13,123 bases of DNA, taken from positions 1-13,123 of the forward strand of contig JASHXS010000143.1 in assembly GCA_030043405.1 (NCBI GenBank), in the 5' to 3' direction. The DNA comes from Thermoplasmata archaeon (GTDB lineage Archaea; Thermoplasmatota; Thermoplasmata; Lutacidiplasmatales; UBA184). The position numbers and the translations under genes were made by a program. Below the pieces are notes generated by a model, which was not told the DNA's origin, ran no database searches, and saw only the letters and a list, made by a program, of their open reading frames with translations. Below, in pieces: positions 5,522 through 12,454 of this stretch (the first letter of the stretch is position 1; each line of letters opens with the position of its first letter).

Positions 5522-6832
5522 ATGGGGGAGGAGCAGACCACCGACCCGTGGCCCGAACTCTCGGCCCTCCCGATGGGCCGTCGCGTTGAGCTCGAGGACG
5601 GAAGCGGTCGGACGTACGTCGGCACTGTGGTCCCCCATCACGACTTCTCGGGCGCCCGGGTCCTTCAACTCAAACTAGCGAGTGGATACAACGTCGGCGT
5701 TCGGGTGGGGCCAGGAGCGAAGTTCCGCATCCTGCCCGACCTCCCCCGAGAAAGCCGGAACCCGCCGCCGGCGGTCCGTACCGGCTCCCCGGGCGGCCCC
5801 GCGGTCGCGCTGCTCACCACCGGTGGGACGATCGCCTCTCGGGTGGACTACGAAACCGGTGGCGTCCGGCCTGTCCAGGGAGAGGCGGAGATCCTCGAAT
5901 TTTACCCCGAATTGGGCAAGGGAGGACCGGTCCGGATCGTCCCGGTCTTCGACCGGCTCAGTGAGGACCTCCACCCCGAGGACTGGGTCACTCTCGCCGA
6001 GCAGGTGGTGCGCGCATTCCGCGACGGCGCCGTTGGCGTCGTCATTGCCCACGGCACGGATACGCTCGGGTTCACCGCCGCGGCGCTCAGCTTCCTGCTG
6101 ACGGACCTGCCCGGTCCGGTGGTGCTGGTCGGGGCCCAACGCTCTCCGGACCGGCCGTCGTCCGACGGTCCGTCGAACCTCCAGGTCGCCGTCCAAGTGG
6201 CTCGGGAGGCTCGGCTCGGAGAGGTGGTGGTCGTCATGCACGGCGGGTCGTCGGACCGTGCCTTCGCGATCCACCGAGGGAACTGGGTCCGGAAGATGCA
6301 TTCCAGCCGACGCGACGCCTTCTCGAGCCGGAACGGACCGCCGCTGGGCTCGGTGACGGACGGCCGACTGGAGCTGGGCCCCCTCGCTCGGCCCCCGTTC
6401 CCCGGCCCGGCCCGCTTCGACGGCCCCATCGACACCCGAGCCGTGCTCCTATGGTTCTACCCGGGTCTGAATCCCGACCGCGCGGGCTTGCTCACGACCG
6501 GTGCGCGGGGAGTCGTGCTGGCGGGCACCGGCCTCGGCCACGTCGCCTCCGACCACCTCCCGTGGATCCGCCAGGCCACCTCGGCGGGTACGGTCGTGGC
6601 AATGACCACTCAATGCCTCGGCGGGCGCGCGGACCCGTATGTCTACGCCACCGGCCGCGAACTGCTCCGCGCCGGCGTCACCTACTTGGACGACCTCTTG
6701 CCGGAGACGGCGTACACGAAGATGCTGTGGGCGCTCGGCCACGCCTCGACCGCGAACGGCGTCGTCGAACTGCTGCGTACCCCGCGCGCCGGGGAGTTCA
6801 TCGAGCGGCACCGACCGGTCGGAGGACTGTGA
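5522..6832 (+). CDS. gatD: Glu-tRNA(Gln) amidotransferase subunit D (asparaginase-like glutaminase)
   Basis: GatD releases ammonia from Gln/Asn for GatE, which amidates Glu-tRNA(Gln); the GatDE complex is found only in archaea. The 436-residue length is normal for the family. Residues 1-70 form the small N-terminal domain, followed by a linker and the type I asparaginase fold. All catalytic positions expected from characterised GatD are present: T100 in LLTTGGTIAS, T179-D180 in AHGTDTLGF, and K258 in VRKMHSSRRDAF. The later GLGHVASD and TTQCLGGRADPYVYATGR stretches are family-typical. The frame is open further upstream to 5339, but that would run through the tRNA gene, and ATG 5522 gives the expected N-terminus. 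Its stop overlaps the gatE start by 4 nt (GTGA), suggesting coupled translation and equal subunit amounts. Confidence 0.96.
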   Translation: MGEEQTTDPWPELSALPMGRRVELEDGSGRTYVGTVVPHHDFSGARVLQLKLASGYNVGVRVGPGAKFRILPDLPRESRNPPPAVRTGSPGGPAVALLTTGGTIASRVDYETGGVRPVQGEAEILEFYPELGKGGPVRIVPVFDRLSEDLHPEDWVTLAEQVVRAFRDGAVGVVIAHGTDTLGFTAAALSFLLTDLPGPVVLVGAQRSPDRPSSDGPSNLQVAVQVAREARLGEVVVVMHGGSSDRAFAIHRGNWVRKMHSSRRDAFSSRNGPPLGSVTDGRLELGPLARPPFPGPARFDGPIDTRAVLLWFYPGLNPDRAGLLTTGARGVVLAGTGLGHVASDHLPWIRQATSAGTVVAMTTQCLGGRADPYVYATGRELLRAGVTYLDDLLPETAYTKMLWALGHASTANGVVELLRTPRAGEFIERHRPVGGL

Positions 6833-8703
6833 AGGCCGGACTCGAGATCCATCAACAACTCGCCACGGGGAAGCTGTTCTGCGGATGCCCCAGCGAGCTC
6901 TCGGAGGAGGTCGAGGGGAGCTTCGAACGGCGCCTCCGGGCGGCGGGGGGCGAGAATCGCGCGATCGATGCGGCCGCGGCCCTCCAGGCCTCCCGCGGAC
7001 TGCTGTACCGATACGAGGTCGCGGCGACCACCTGTCTCGTCGATATGGACGAGGAACCCCCGCACCCCTTGAACGCGGCGGCCCTGGAAACTGCCCTGAC
7101 CCTGGCGCTCCTCCTCGGTTCGACCCCGGTGGATGAGGTCGAGGTGATGCGCAAGATCGTGGTGGACGGCTCGACGACCGCCGGATTCCAACGGACGGCG
7201 CTCATCGCGACGGGCGGCCACGTCGAGGTCAACGGACGGACCCACGCCATCGAGACGATCTGCCTCGAGGAGGACGCGGCCCGTCGCGTGGGGGAGACCG
7301 CCGAGGGCGTGACGTATCGCCTCGACCGGATCGGCATCCCGCTCGTCGAGATCGCGACGGCACCGGACATCTCGAGCGGCACGGACGCCCGCGAAGTCGC
7401 CGAGGAGATCGGGTCCCTCCTTCGGGCGACGGGGCGGGTCCGCCGAGGGATCGGGACGATCCGAGAGGACCTCAATGTCTCCGTGGAGGGAGGACGTCGC
7501 ATCGAGATCAAGGGCGTCCAGGAGCTCCGCATGATCCACGAGTACGTCGACCGGGAGGTCGCTCGTCAGGGAGTTCTCCTGGCCCTGCGCGACGAACTGG
7601 TCCGCCGCGGAGCGGCCGGTCCGACCGAGCCGGCTCGAGATCTCACGACGATCTTCGCGGGGAACGTGTCCGGCCCACTCTCGGAGGTGTCCCGTCACGG
7701 TTCCGTCGTCTGGGGTCTGGGGCTGCGAGGGTTCTCCGGGTCGCTTCGCTCCCCCTCGGGTTCCTCCGAACGGCTCGGGCGCGAGCTCGCCGGCCAGGCC
7801 CGCGCGGTCGGGCTCGGCGGTCTACTCCACTCCGACGAGCTGCCCGGTCACGGCGTGGACGAGGGCCAGGTCGACGAAGTACGACGGGCCCTCGGACTCG
7901 GCTCCGAAGATGCTTTCCTGCTGGTCGTGGCGCCCACGCCGACCAAGGCCGAGACGGCCCTGGCCCGGGCCGCGCAACGCGCCCGGGCAGCGCTGGACGG
8001 CGTGCCGGAGGAAACTCGAGATCCGCTGCCGGACGGAAGTACGCGCTACTCCCGCCCGCTCCCCGGCCGGGACCGGATGTATCCGGAAACGGACATCCCT
8101 CCGATTCCGGTGGACGGGAAGCTGTTGGCCCGCCTTCGGGACGAGTTGCCGGAGCGGCCCCGCGCCCGACGCGAGCGGCTGGCCCGCACCCATGGGCTCC
8201 CGACCGAGATCATCCGTCAACTGGACCGGAGCGACAACCTCGCGGAGTTCGAGTCGCTCGTGCAGCGGGGGCACGCTCCCGGAGCGGTCGCACGGCTCCT
8301 GACGCAGGAGGTGCCGGCGGCGCTTGCGGACCACCCCGATGCCGTCGCCCCCTCCCTCGATACGCTGGATGCGGTCCTCGGCGGCGCGGCCGCCGGGCGG
8401 TTCGCCAAGGAGGGGATCCCTTCGATCCTCGATGCCCTGGCCGCCGGAGCCCCCGACCTCGATCACGCCGTCGGACGACTCGGTCTCACGGCGATCCCGA
8501 CCGAGAACCTGGACGCGATCGTCGAGCGTGTCGTGCGGGCGAACGCCGCCATTATCCGGCAACGCGGCGAGGCGGCGTTCTCGCCGCTCATGGGGGACGT
8601 GATGCGGGAAGTGCGGGGGCGCCGCGACGGCAAGGAGGTCGCCGCCGCGCTCCGTCGTTCGATCGCCCAGCTTCGGGCCGAGGAGTCGCCGGCCCCCGAG
8701 TGA
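6829..8703 (+). CDS. gatE: Glu-tRNA(Gln) amidotransferase subunit E
   Basis: GatE is the tRNA-binding kinase/transamidase partner of GatD: it phosphorylates the glutamyl group on Glu-tRNA(Gln) and transfers ammonia to it. The protein is 624 residues, normal for GatE. Family motifs run in order: GLEIHQQLATGKLFCGC (4-20), VMRKIVVDGSTTAGFQRT (106-123), ICLEEDAARR (144-153), RIGIPLVEIATAPDI (167-181), GIGTIREDLNVSV (207-219) and IEIKGVQEL (225-233). The AspRS-like insertion is about 280-430, with YSRPLPGRDRMYPETDIPP at 407-425. The C-terminal helical and YqeY-like tail follows (about 430-620). The GTG start overlaps the gatD stop and has GGAGGA just upstream (6821-6826). The N-terminus is shorter than in many homologues, starting right at the first strand. 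No key motif is missing. Confidence 0.96.
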   Translation: MKAGLEIHQQLATGKLFCGCPSELSEEVEGSFERRLRAAGGENRAIDAAAALQASRGLLYRYEVAATTCLVDMDEEPPHPLNAAALETALTLALLLGSTPVDEVEVMRKIVVDGSTTAGFQRTALIATGGHVEVNGRTHAIETICLEEDAARRVGETAEGVTYRLDRIGIPLVEIATAPDISSGTDAREVAEEIGSLLRATGRVRRGIGTIREDLNVSVEGGRRIEIKGVQELRMIHEYVDREVARQGVLLALRDELVRRGAAGPTEPARDLTTIFAGNVSGPLSEVSRHGSVVWGLGLRGFSGSLRSPSGSSERLGRELAGQARAVGLGGLLHSDELPGHGVDEGQVDEVRRALGLGSEDAFLLVVAPTPTKAETALARAAQRARAALDGVPEETRDPLPDGSTRYSRPLPGRDRMYPETDIPPIPVDGKLLARLRDELPERPRARRERLARTHGLPTEIIRQLDRSDNLAEFESLVQRGHAPGAVARLLTQEVPAALADHPDAVAPSLDTLDAVLGGAAAGRFAKEGIPSILDALAAGAPDLDHAVGRLGLTAIPTENLDAIVERVVRANAAIIRQRGEAAFSPLMGDVMREVRGRRDGKEVAAALRRSIAQLRAEESPAPE

Positions 8704-8707
8704 CCTC

Positions 8708-9442
8708 GTGAGTCCACGCCCCCACCGACGCTCGGCCGTTCGTCCCCGTCGTCCGATCCGGGTCGTGGTGACGGACGTCGACGGCACGTTGACCGACCGG
8801 AGCCGACGACTGGATCCGGAGGCGGTCCGCGCCATCCGGGCGGTGGAGGGCCGCGGCGTCCCGGTCGTGCTCGCGACCGGCAACGTACTCCCGATCGCCC
8901 TCGCGCTCCATCGGTCCCTGGGGCTGAGCGGGCCCATCGTAGCCGAGAACGGAGGGATCCTCTGGACGGGCGGCCCGGGTCGTCGGGACCACGTGGAGTT
9001 GCTGGCCGACGTTCGGGTGGCGAGGGCCGCCTTTCGCCGGCTTCGCCGGGCCGGACTCCCGGTTCGTCGCCTCTTTACCGACCGTTGGCGGGAGGCAGAG
9101 GTCGCCCTCGAGCCGACGGTCTCCGTGCGCCGCATCCGCCAGGCCCTCGCGGACCGTCCGGTCCAGGTCGAGTCGACCGGATTCGCCATTCATCTGATGG
9201 AGGCGGGGGCCGGCAAGGCGCCCGCCTTGGCGCGCGCGCTCCGGCCACTCGGGCTCTCGCTCGCCGACGCCGCCGTCCTGGGCGACGGGGATAACGATGT
9301 GGCGATGCTGCGGGCCGCCGCGTGGGGCGGCAGCTTCGCCTCCGGGAGCCGGAGCGCTCGCGCCGCCGCCGGATACGTCGCCCGGGCGTCCTTCGCTCGC
9401 GGGTTCGTAGAAGGCCTTAAAGAGAGTGGAGTTCTCGGATGA
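8708..9442 (+). CDS. HAD-family phosphatase, archaeal phosphoglycolate phosphatase type
   Basis: A 244-residue Cof-type HAD hydrolase. Motif I is VVTDVDGTLTD, with nucleophile D23 and acid D25; motif II Thr57 lies in VVLATGN; motif III Lys170 in GAGKAPAL; motif IV LGDGDNDVAML has D193 and D197. AENGG (79-83) and the C2-type cap (about 85-155) match archaeal phosphoglycolate phosphatases, which hydrolyse 2-phosphoglycolate. A related sugar-phosphate phosphatase function is possible. The GTG at 8708, 4 nt after gatE, gives a 17-residue basic N-terminal extension; GTGs around 8762-8768 would start at the first strand as in most relatives. It is probably co-transcribed with gatDE, though there is no known functional link. 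The C-terminal half holds the TTAAA that may serve the next gene. Confidence 0.87.
   Translation: MSPRPHRRSAVRPRRPIRVVVTDVDGTLTDRSRRLDPEAVRAIRAVEGRGVPVVLATGNVLPIALALHRSLGLSGPIVAENGGILWTGGPGRRDHVELLADVRVARAAFRRLRRAGLPVRRLFTDRWREAEVALEPTVSVRRIRQALADRPVQVESTGFAIHLMEAGAGKAPALARALRPLGLSLADAAVLGDGDNDVAMLRAAAWGGSFASGSRSARAAAGYVARASFARGFVEGLKESGVLG
9417..9421 (+). promoter_or_regulatory. TATA-like TTAAA before the small CxxC protein
   Basis: TTAAA lies inside the 3' end of the HAD gene, about 50 nt before the next ATG. It predicts a start near 9443-9446 and a short leader that includes the strong ribosome-binding site at 9455-9462. The next gene could equally be read through from gatDE. Confidence 0.35.
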
Positions 9443-9454
9443 CCGGGTCTCGCC

Positions 9455-9462
9455 GGGAGGGA
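9455..9462 (+). promoter_or_regulatory. Ribosome-binding site of the small CxxC protein
   Basis: GGGAGGGA ends 6 nt before the ATG at 9469, one of the clearest Shine-Dalgarno sequences in the window. It fixes this start. Confidence 0.6.
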
Positions 9463-9468
9463 CCCTAG

Positions 9469-9681
9469 ATGTTCGTCGGGCAGTGCGCGCGGTGCGGGAT
9501 TCCTGCGACGCTGGGCTGCACGGTCTGTGGCCGCACGTTCTGCCGGGGCTGCCTGGATGCTGATGAGCGCCTGTGCTCCGACTGCGTCGTCATCCAACGC
9601 CGTGCGAAGAACCCGGTCGAAGCCCGCGCCCCGCCCTCGCGCCGGGTCAGCCGGCCGCCGGCGGCCCCCGGCCGGACCTGA
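9469..9681 (+). CDS. Small zinc-binding protein with four CxxC pairs (70 aa)
   Basis: Seventy residues with C6/C9, C17/C20, C25/C28 and C36/C39, a spacing like B-box, RING-like or HIT-type fingers that hold two zinc ions. The order CARCG, CTVCGRTFCRGC, CSDC fits a cross-brace or treble-clef arrangement, with FCRGCLDADERLC in the centre. After residue 43 the tail is basic and Pro/Arg-rich, likely disordered. Such small proteins may mediate protein or nucleic-acid contacts; no specific role can be given. It starts at ATG 9469 with a strong ribosome-binding site. It is the third small or modular zinc protein in the window. The gene ends 6 bp from the end of the convergent membrane-protein gene. 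Confidence 0.8.
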   Translation: MFVGQCARCGIPATLGCTVCGRTFCRGCLDADERLCSDCVVIQRRAKNPVEARAPPSRRVSRPPAAPGRT

Positions 9682-9687
9682 GCCCGT

Positions 9688-10005
9688 TCAGTAATTCACA
9701 CCCGGGAGGACGAACGGTCCTCTCGGACTCGCCCGGCCCACCGCCAGTACGCCGAGACCGAGCGCACCGGAGACCAAGCCCAGCCCGAAGACGGCCCACG
9801 CATACTCGCCGAACGTGCCGGAGAAGTGGACGCCCCACACCGTGTACTGGGCGGATCGGGCCATCCAGTGCAGGAGGAGATTCGCCGCGACGCCCAGCCC
9901 CCAGCCGAGGGCGACCAAGGTGCCGCCGGCGAGCAGGTAGCCGATCCGCTCGTCCCCCCCCGTCGGTTCCGGCGGGGTGGCGGGCGTCTCCTGGAGGTCG
10001 GTCAC
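9688..10005 (-). CDS. Small two-TM membrane protein (105 aa)
   Basis: The start is a GTG at 10005-10003. TTAAT lies about 25 nt upstream with no Shine-Dalgarno between, so the message is probably leaderless. Residues 1-20 are polar and Pro/Thr/Glu-rich. Hydrophobic segments are near 22-46 and 67-90, joined by an aromatic loop (WMARSAQYTVWGVHFSGTFGEYAW). Glycines are frequent in both helices. The C-terminus is short (RASPRGPFVLPGVNY). No family recognised; it is a predicted integral membrane protein only. It converges with the small CxxC gene and diverges from the acetyltransferase gene. Confidence 0.74.
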   Translation of the reverse strand: MTDLQETPATPPEPTGGDERIGYLLAGGTLVALGWGLGVAANLLLHWMARSAQYTVWGVHFSGTFGEYAWAVFGLGLVSGALGLGVLAVGRASPRGPFVLPGVNY

Positions 10006-10026
10006 GAGGCGAGGACGGGCGTCGCT

Positions 10027-10033
10027 GATTAAG
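10027..10033 (-). promoter_or_regulatory. TATA box for the two-TM protein (leaderless)
   Basis: On the minus strand CTTAATC is centred about 25 nt before the GTG start at 10005, in otherwise GC-rich DNA. This is the spacing expected when transcription begins at or next to the start codon. Confidence 0.6.
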
Positions 10034-10079
10034 GCGTTTCGGACCCGACGGAGCGACCCTCGCTCCCGCCCCGGCGAGA

Positions 10080-10084
10080 TTTAA
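10080..10084 (+). promoter_or_regulatory. TATA box for the GNAT gene (leaderless)
   Basis: TTTAA is centred 27 nt before the ATG at 10109, with no Shine-Dalgarno in between. It is back-to-back with the minus-strand promoter at 10027-10033, about 50 bp apart. Confidence 0.65.
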
Positions 10085-10108
10085 CCCGGCGTCCGGCTCG
10101 GGGACCGC

Positions 10109-10705
10109 ATGCCGACGGATGAGCCGGGACCCCGGGCCCGCTTTCGCCCCGCCGTGCCCGGCGATGCACCCCGACTCGCGGATGTGCACATCCGGGCCCT
10201 GATGGTCACCTATCGGGGCATCGATCCCCAGGAGTGGCTCGACAGCCTCCCCTCGCAGCTCCGCGAGCGCGAAGAACGTTGGACGGATCGGCTGACCCGG
10301 CTCCCCGAGGAGCCCGTGTTGGTCGCCGAGGTCCCGCCTGCCGGCATCGTCGGATTCGCTGTCGGCGGCCCCGCCCGGAAGCCGAGCTATGGATACGACG
10401 CCGAGCTGATCTCGCTCTACCTCCTCCCCGAACACCAGCGTCGGGGGATCGGCCGGGAGCTCACCCGGCAGCTCGTTCGGGCGCTCCTGACCCGCGGGTT
10501 CGAGCGCGTCCTCGTGCGGGTCCTGACCGCCAATCCGGCCCGCCTCTTCTACGAGCGGTTGGGCGCCTACCCGATCGGGACGACCACCGTCGAGGTCGGG
10601 GGGGCGACGCTCGAGGAGAGCCTCTACGGATGGCCGGATCCTCGGGCCTCCTTCGCGGAGGAGGCCCCGGCGGAACCCGCCGGTCCGTCTAGCCGAACCC
10701 GGTGA
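10109..10705 (+). CDS. GNAT-family N-acetyltransferase
   Basis: A 198-residue GNAT enzyme that would transfer an acetyl group from acetyl-CoA to an amine; substrate unknown. The N-terminal FRPAVPGDAPRLADVHIRA (12-30) is the usual first strand and helix. ISLYLLPEHQRRGIGRELTR (101-120) is motif A, with the pyrophosphate-binding Q110-R-R-G-I-G loop. NPARLFYERLGAYPIG (142-157) is motif B, with the Tyr that often acts as general acid (Y148). The AVGGP...DAELISLY strands carry the central beta-bulge. Residues 180-198 form an Ala/Pro-rich tail. The start is well supported by the leaderless TATA spacing. The 3' end overlaps by 17 nt the end of the convergent unknown gene after rpl11. Confidence 0.88.
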   Translation: MPTDEPGPRARFRPAVPGDAPRLADVHIRALMVTYRGIDPQEWLDSLPSQLREREERWTDRLTRLPEEPVLVAEVPPAGIVGFAVGGPARKPSYGYDAELISLYLLPEHQRRGIGRELTRQLVRALLTRGFERVLVRVLTANPARLFYERLGAYPIGTTTVEVGGATLEESLYGWPDPRASFAEEAPAEPAGPSSRTR

Positions 10706-10988
10706 TGGCCTTCGGGTCCCGCGTCCCGCCCGGCCGGGCCGGCGGCTTCCTCAATTCCTTCGGACACTCGACCAACCGGACGAGCGGCGCCGATTGGACG
10801 ATGTACGCGGGGAGCCCCGTGTTCGGGTCGTTCCCCGCGCGGAGGATGTTCATGATCTCCAGGCGGATCTCGACGACCGAGCCGTCCTTCAGCTTGAGGC
10901 GGACCTTGCCGTCCCCCTCGAGCACGCTGTAGTCGACGATCTCGGCATTCGCGAGGTCGGGCGGCGGGCCGCCCGGGCCCCCCATCAT
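10689..10988 (-). CDS. Unknown 99-aa protein translationally coupled to L11
   Basis: Its first ATG (10988-10986) overlaps the rpl11 stop as ATGA, with a second ATG immediately after, giving 99 or 98 residues. After a Gly/Pro-rich start the core (about 16-80) is well ordered in appearance: AEIVDYSVLEGDGKVRLKLKD, then GSVVEIRLEIMNILRAGNDP and NTGLPAYIVQSAPLVRLVEC. The alternating hydrophobic pattern suggests a small beta-rich domain. The tail (81-99) is basic and Pro/Gly-rich. No TM segment. I do not recognise a named family. The tight overlap with L11 suggests co-expression with translation genes, but a ribosomal role is only inferred from position. It is the last gene of the ftsZ-secE-spt5-rpl11 run and its 3' end overlaps the GNAT gene. 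Confidence 0.72.
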   Translation of the reverse strand: MMGGPGGPPPDLANAEIVDYSVLEGDGKVRLKLKDGSVVEIRLEIMNILRAGNDPNTGLPAYIVQSAPLVRLVECPKELRKPPARPGGTRDPKAITGFG

Positions 10989-11452
10989 CGCGCGCCCCGG
11001 GCTGCGACGCGTTCCTTCAGCAGCAGACGCGGGTCCTGCCCGCCGACCGTCAGGCCGAGCGAGACGCACGTCCCGATGACCTGGTTCGCCCGTTCCTCGG
11101 CGGTGCGGCCCTCGAGCTCGTCCCCCTTCGCCTCGGCGATGCGATGAACGGCGGCGAGCGAGACGTCCCCGACGGTCTCCGTCTTCGGCTTGCCCGAACC
11201 CTTCTCCTTCTTGGCTTCCTTCAGGAGCAGCGCGGCGACCGGCGGACGGCCGACGACGAGCGTGAAGGCCCGCGTGTTCGGGTCGACGCGGATGATGACC
11301 GGCACCCGCATGCCGCTGAACTGCTTCGTCTCCTCGTTGATCTTCGCGACGACCTGCCCGACGTTCACGCCGAGCGGGCCGAGCGCCGAGCCAAGCGTCG
11401 CCCCGGCCGCCGCCTTGCCGCCCTCGACGAGGACACTCACTTCAACTGCCAC
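10985..11452 (-). CDS. rpl11: Large-subunit ribosomal protein L11
   Basis: L11 (uL11) binds 23S rRNA at the GTPase-associated centre. The 155-residue length fits archaeal L11. The N-terminal domain carries VEGGKAAAGATLGSALGPLG (9-28) and VNVGQVVAKINEETKQFSG (29-47); the RNA-binding C-terminal domain includes LKEAKKEKGSGKPKTETVG (77-95) and ANQVIGTCVSLGLTVGG (122-138). The GTG at 11452-11450 is the start: it gives the expected VAVEVSVLVEGG N-terminus, with GGGGAGG 8 nt upstream. It begins inside the last codons of spt5 (11-nt overlap). In many archaea L11 is followed by L1, L10 and L12; here an unrelated small gene follows. Confidence 0.96.
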   Translation of the reverse strand: MAVEVSVLVEGGKAAAGATLGSALGPLGVNVGQVVAKINEETKQFSGMRVPVIIRVDPNTRAFTLVVGRPPVAALLLKEAKKEKGSGKPKTETVGDVSLAAVHRIAEAKGDELEGRTAEERANQVIGTCVSLGLTVGGQDPRLLLKERVAARGAR

Positions 11453-12440
11453 CTTTCGAACCTCCCCGTTCCAGCATGCGGACGTGGTCGCCCCGGACCG
11501 TGACCGGGATCGGCACAACCGCCTCGATCAGCTCGACCGTGATCTCCTCTTTCGCCTGGTCGATCTTCTTGACGCGGGCCTTCTCGCCCTTGAAGGGCCC
11601 GCTGATGAGTTCGACGATCGCGCCCTCGACGAAGCCCTCGACCGTGATCTTCGGCACGAGGAGCGGCTCGACCTCCTTCAGGGTCGTTTCGCCCTCGACG
11701 AGTCCGCGGGCCTTCCGAATGCCCTTGAGCATCTCGCGGACGCCCTCGAAGCTCATCCCTTCCGCGAAGACGTAGCCGCGCAACGAACTCGGCACGAGGA
11801 GGGCGAAGACGACATCCGGCTTCTCCTCCGCGCGGGCGAGGAGGGTGTCGGCGACCTCGCGTTCGTACCCGCGCGAGGTCTTGATCGCGAGAACGGCCTG
11901 GCGGGCGACGCAGGCGAGTGTCAATCGGACCGGCGTCCCCGACTCGTCCAGGTCGGCGGACAGGCGGACCTCGACCCGGTCGCCGTACCGCACCCCGACC
12001 GGCGCCGTCACTTCGAAGGAGAGCGCCACCGGGGTGTTCGGCTGGAGCGTGAGCGGGACCGTCTCCTTCCGGGCGAACAGTTCGGCGAACTGCCGCTTGC
12101 CCGGGGGCTGCCACCGCACCGGCCACTCCGCCCCTTCGTCCGGGTAGGTGGAGGTGTAACCGATCTCGATGGCCAGCGCGACGGTCGCCGGGCCCGGGGC
12201 CTTGCTGGACAGGACGGCGGAGAGCGTCGTGACCATTCCGGCGGTGACGTTCCGCACGGTATCGTCCGCCGCCTGGAGGGTGAGGAACGCCTTCGTGTCG
12301 TGCTTCGGCTGGGCGGCCACCTCGGCGCGCTCGGCTGCCGGCATCAGGAACGACGGCTCCGGCGCCGCCGGCTTCTTCTCCGGCGGCGCGGGGGTGCCCG
12401 AGAGCAGTCCGATGTCCTCCTCGTTGATCCTTCCCGACAT
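11442..12440 (-). CDS. spt5: Transcription elongation factor Spt5 with long N-terminal extension
   Basis: The C-terminal part is a standard archaeal Spt5 (NusG-type): an NGN domain (about 181-264) with QAVLAIKTSRGYEREVADTL and SLRGYVFAEGMSFEGVREML, then one KOW domain (about 265-325) with GAIVELISGPFKGEKARVKK. It binds the RNA polymerase clamp with Spt4 and helps processivity. The unusual part is residues 1-180: a Pro/Glu/Ala-rich start (1-50), then a beta-rich stretch with PLTLQPNTPVALSFEVTAP and GVRYGDRVEVRLSA, resembling an Ig-like/NEW3-type sandwich. Well-studied archaeal Spt5 proteins are about 150 residues. The ATG at 12440, after AGGTACC, gives 332 residues; a frame extension of 14 codons into secE is less likely. 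There is no signal peptide at this start. Confidence 0.93.
   Translation of the reverse strand: MSGRINEEDIGLLSGTPAPPEKKPAAPEPSFLMPAAERAEVAAQPKHDTKAFLTLQAADDTVRNVTAGMVTTLSAVLSSKAPGPATVALAIEIGYTSTYPDEGAEWPVRWQPPGKRQFAELFARKETVPLTLQPNTPVALSFEVTAPVGVRYGDRVEVRLSADLDESGTPVRLTLACVARQAVLAIKTSRGYEREVADTLLARAEEKPDVVFALLVPSSLRGYVFAEGMSFEGVREMLKGIRKARGLVEGETTLKEVEPLLVPKITVEGFVEGAIVELISGPFKGEKARVKKIDQAKEEITVELIEAVVPIPVTVRGDHVRMLERGGSKGGS
11461..11467 (-). promoter_or_regulatory. Ribosome-binding site of rpl11
   Basis: GGGGAGG on the minus strand, 8 nt before the GTG of rpl11 and inside the end of spt5. It decides the GTG start over upstream in-frame alternatives. Confidence 0.6.
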
Positions 12441-12454
12441 GGTACCTGGGGCGC

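Noticed and set aside
7822..9189. Long minus-strand open frame (455 codons) across gatE and the HAD gene.
   Set aside because: It spans two well-recognised plus-strand genes and has no domain signature.
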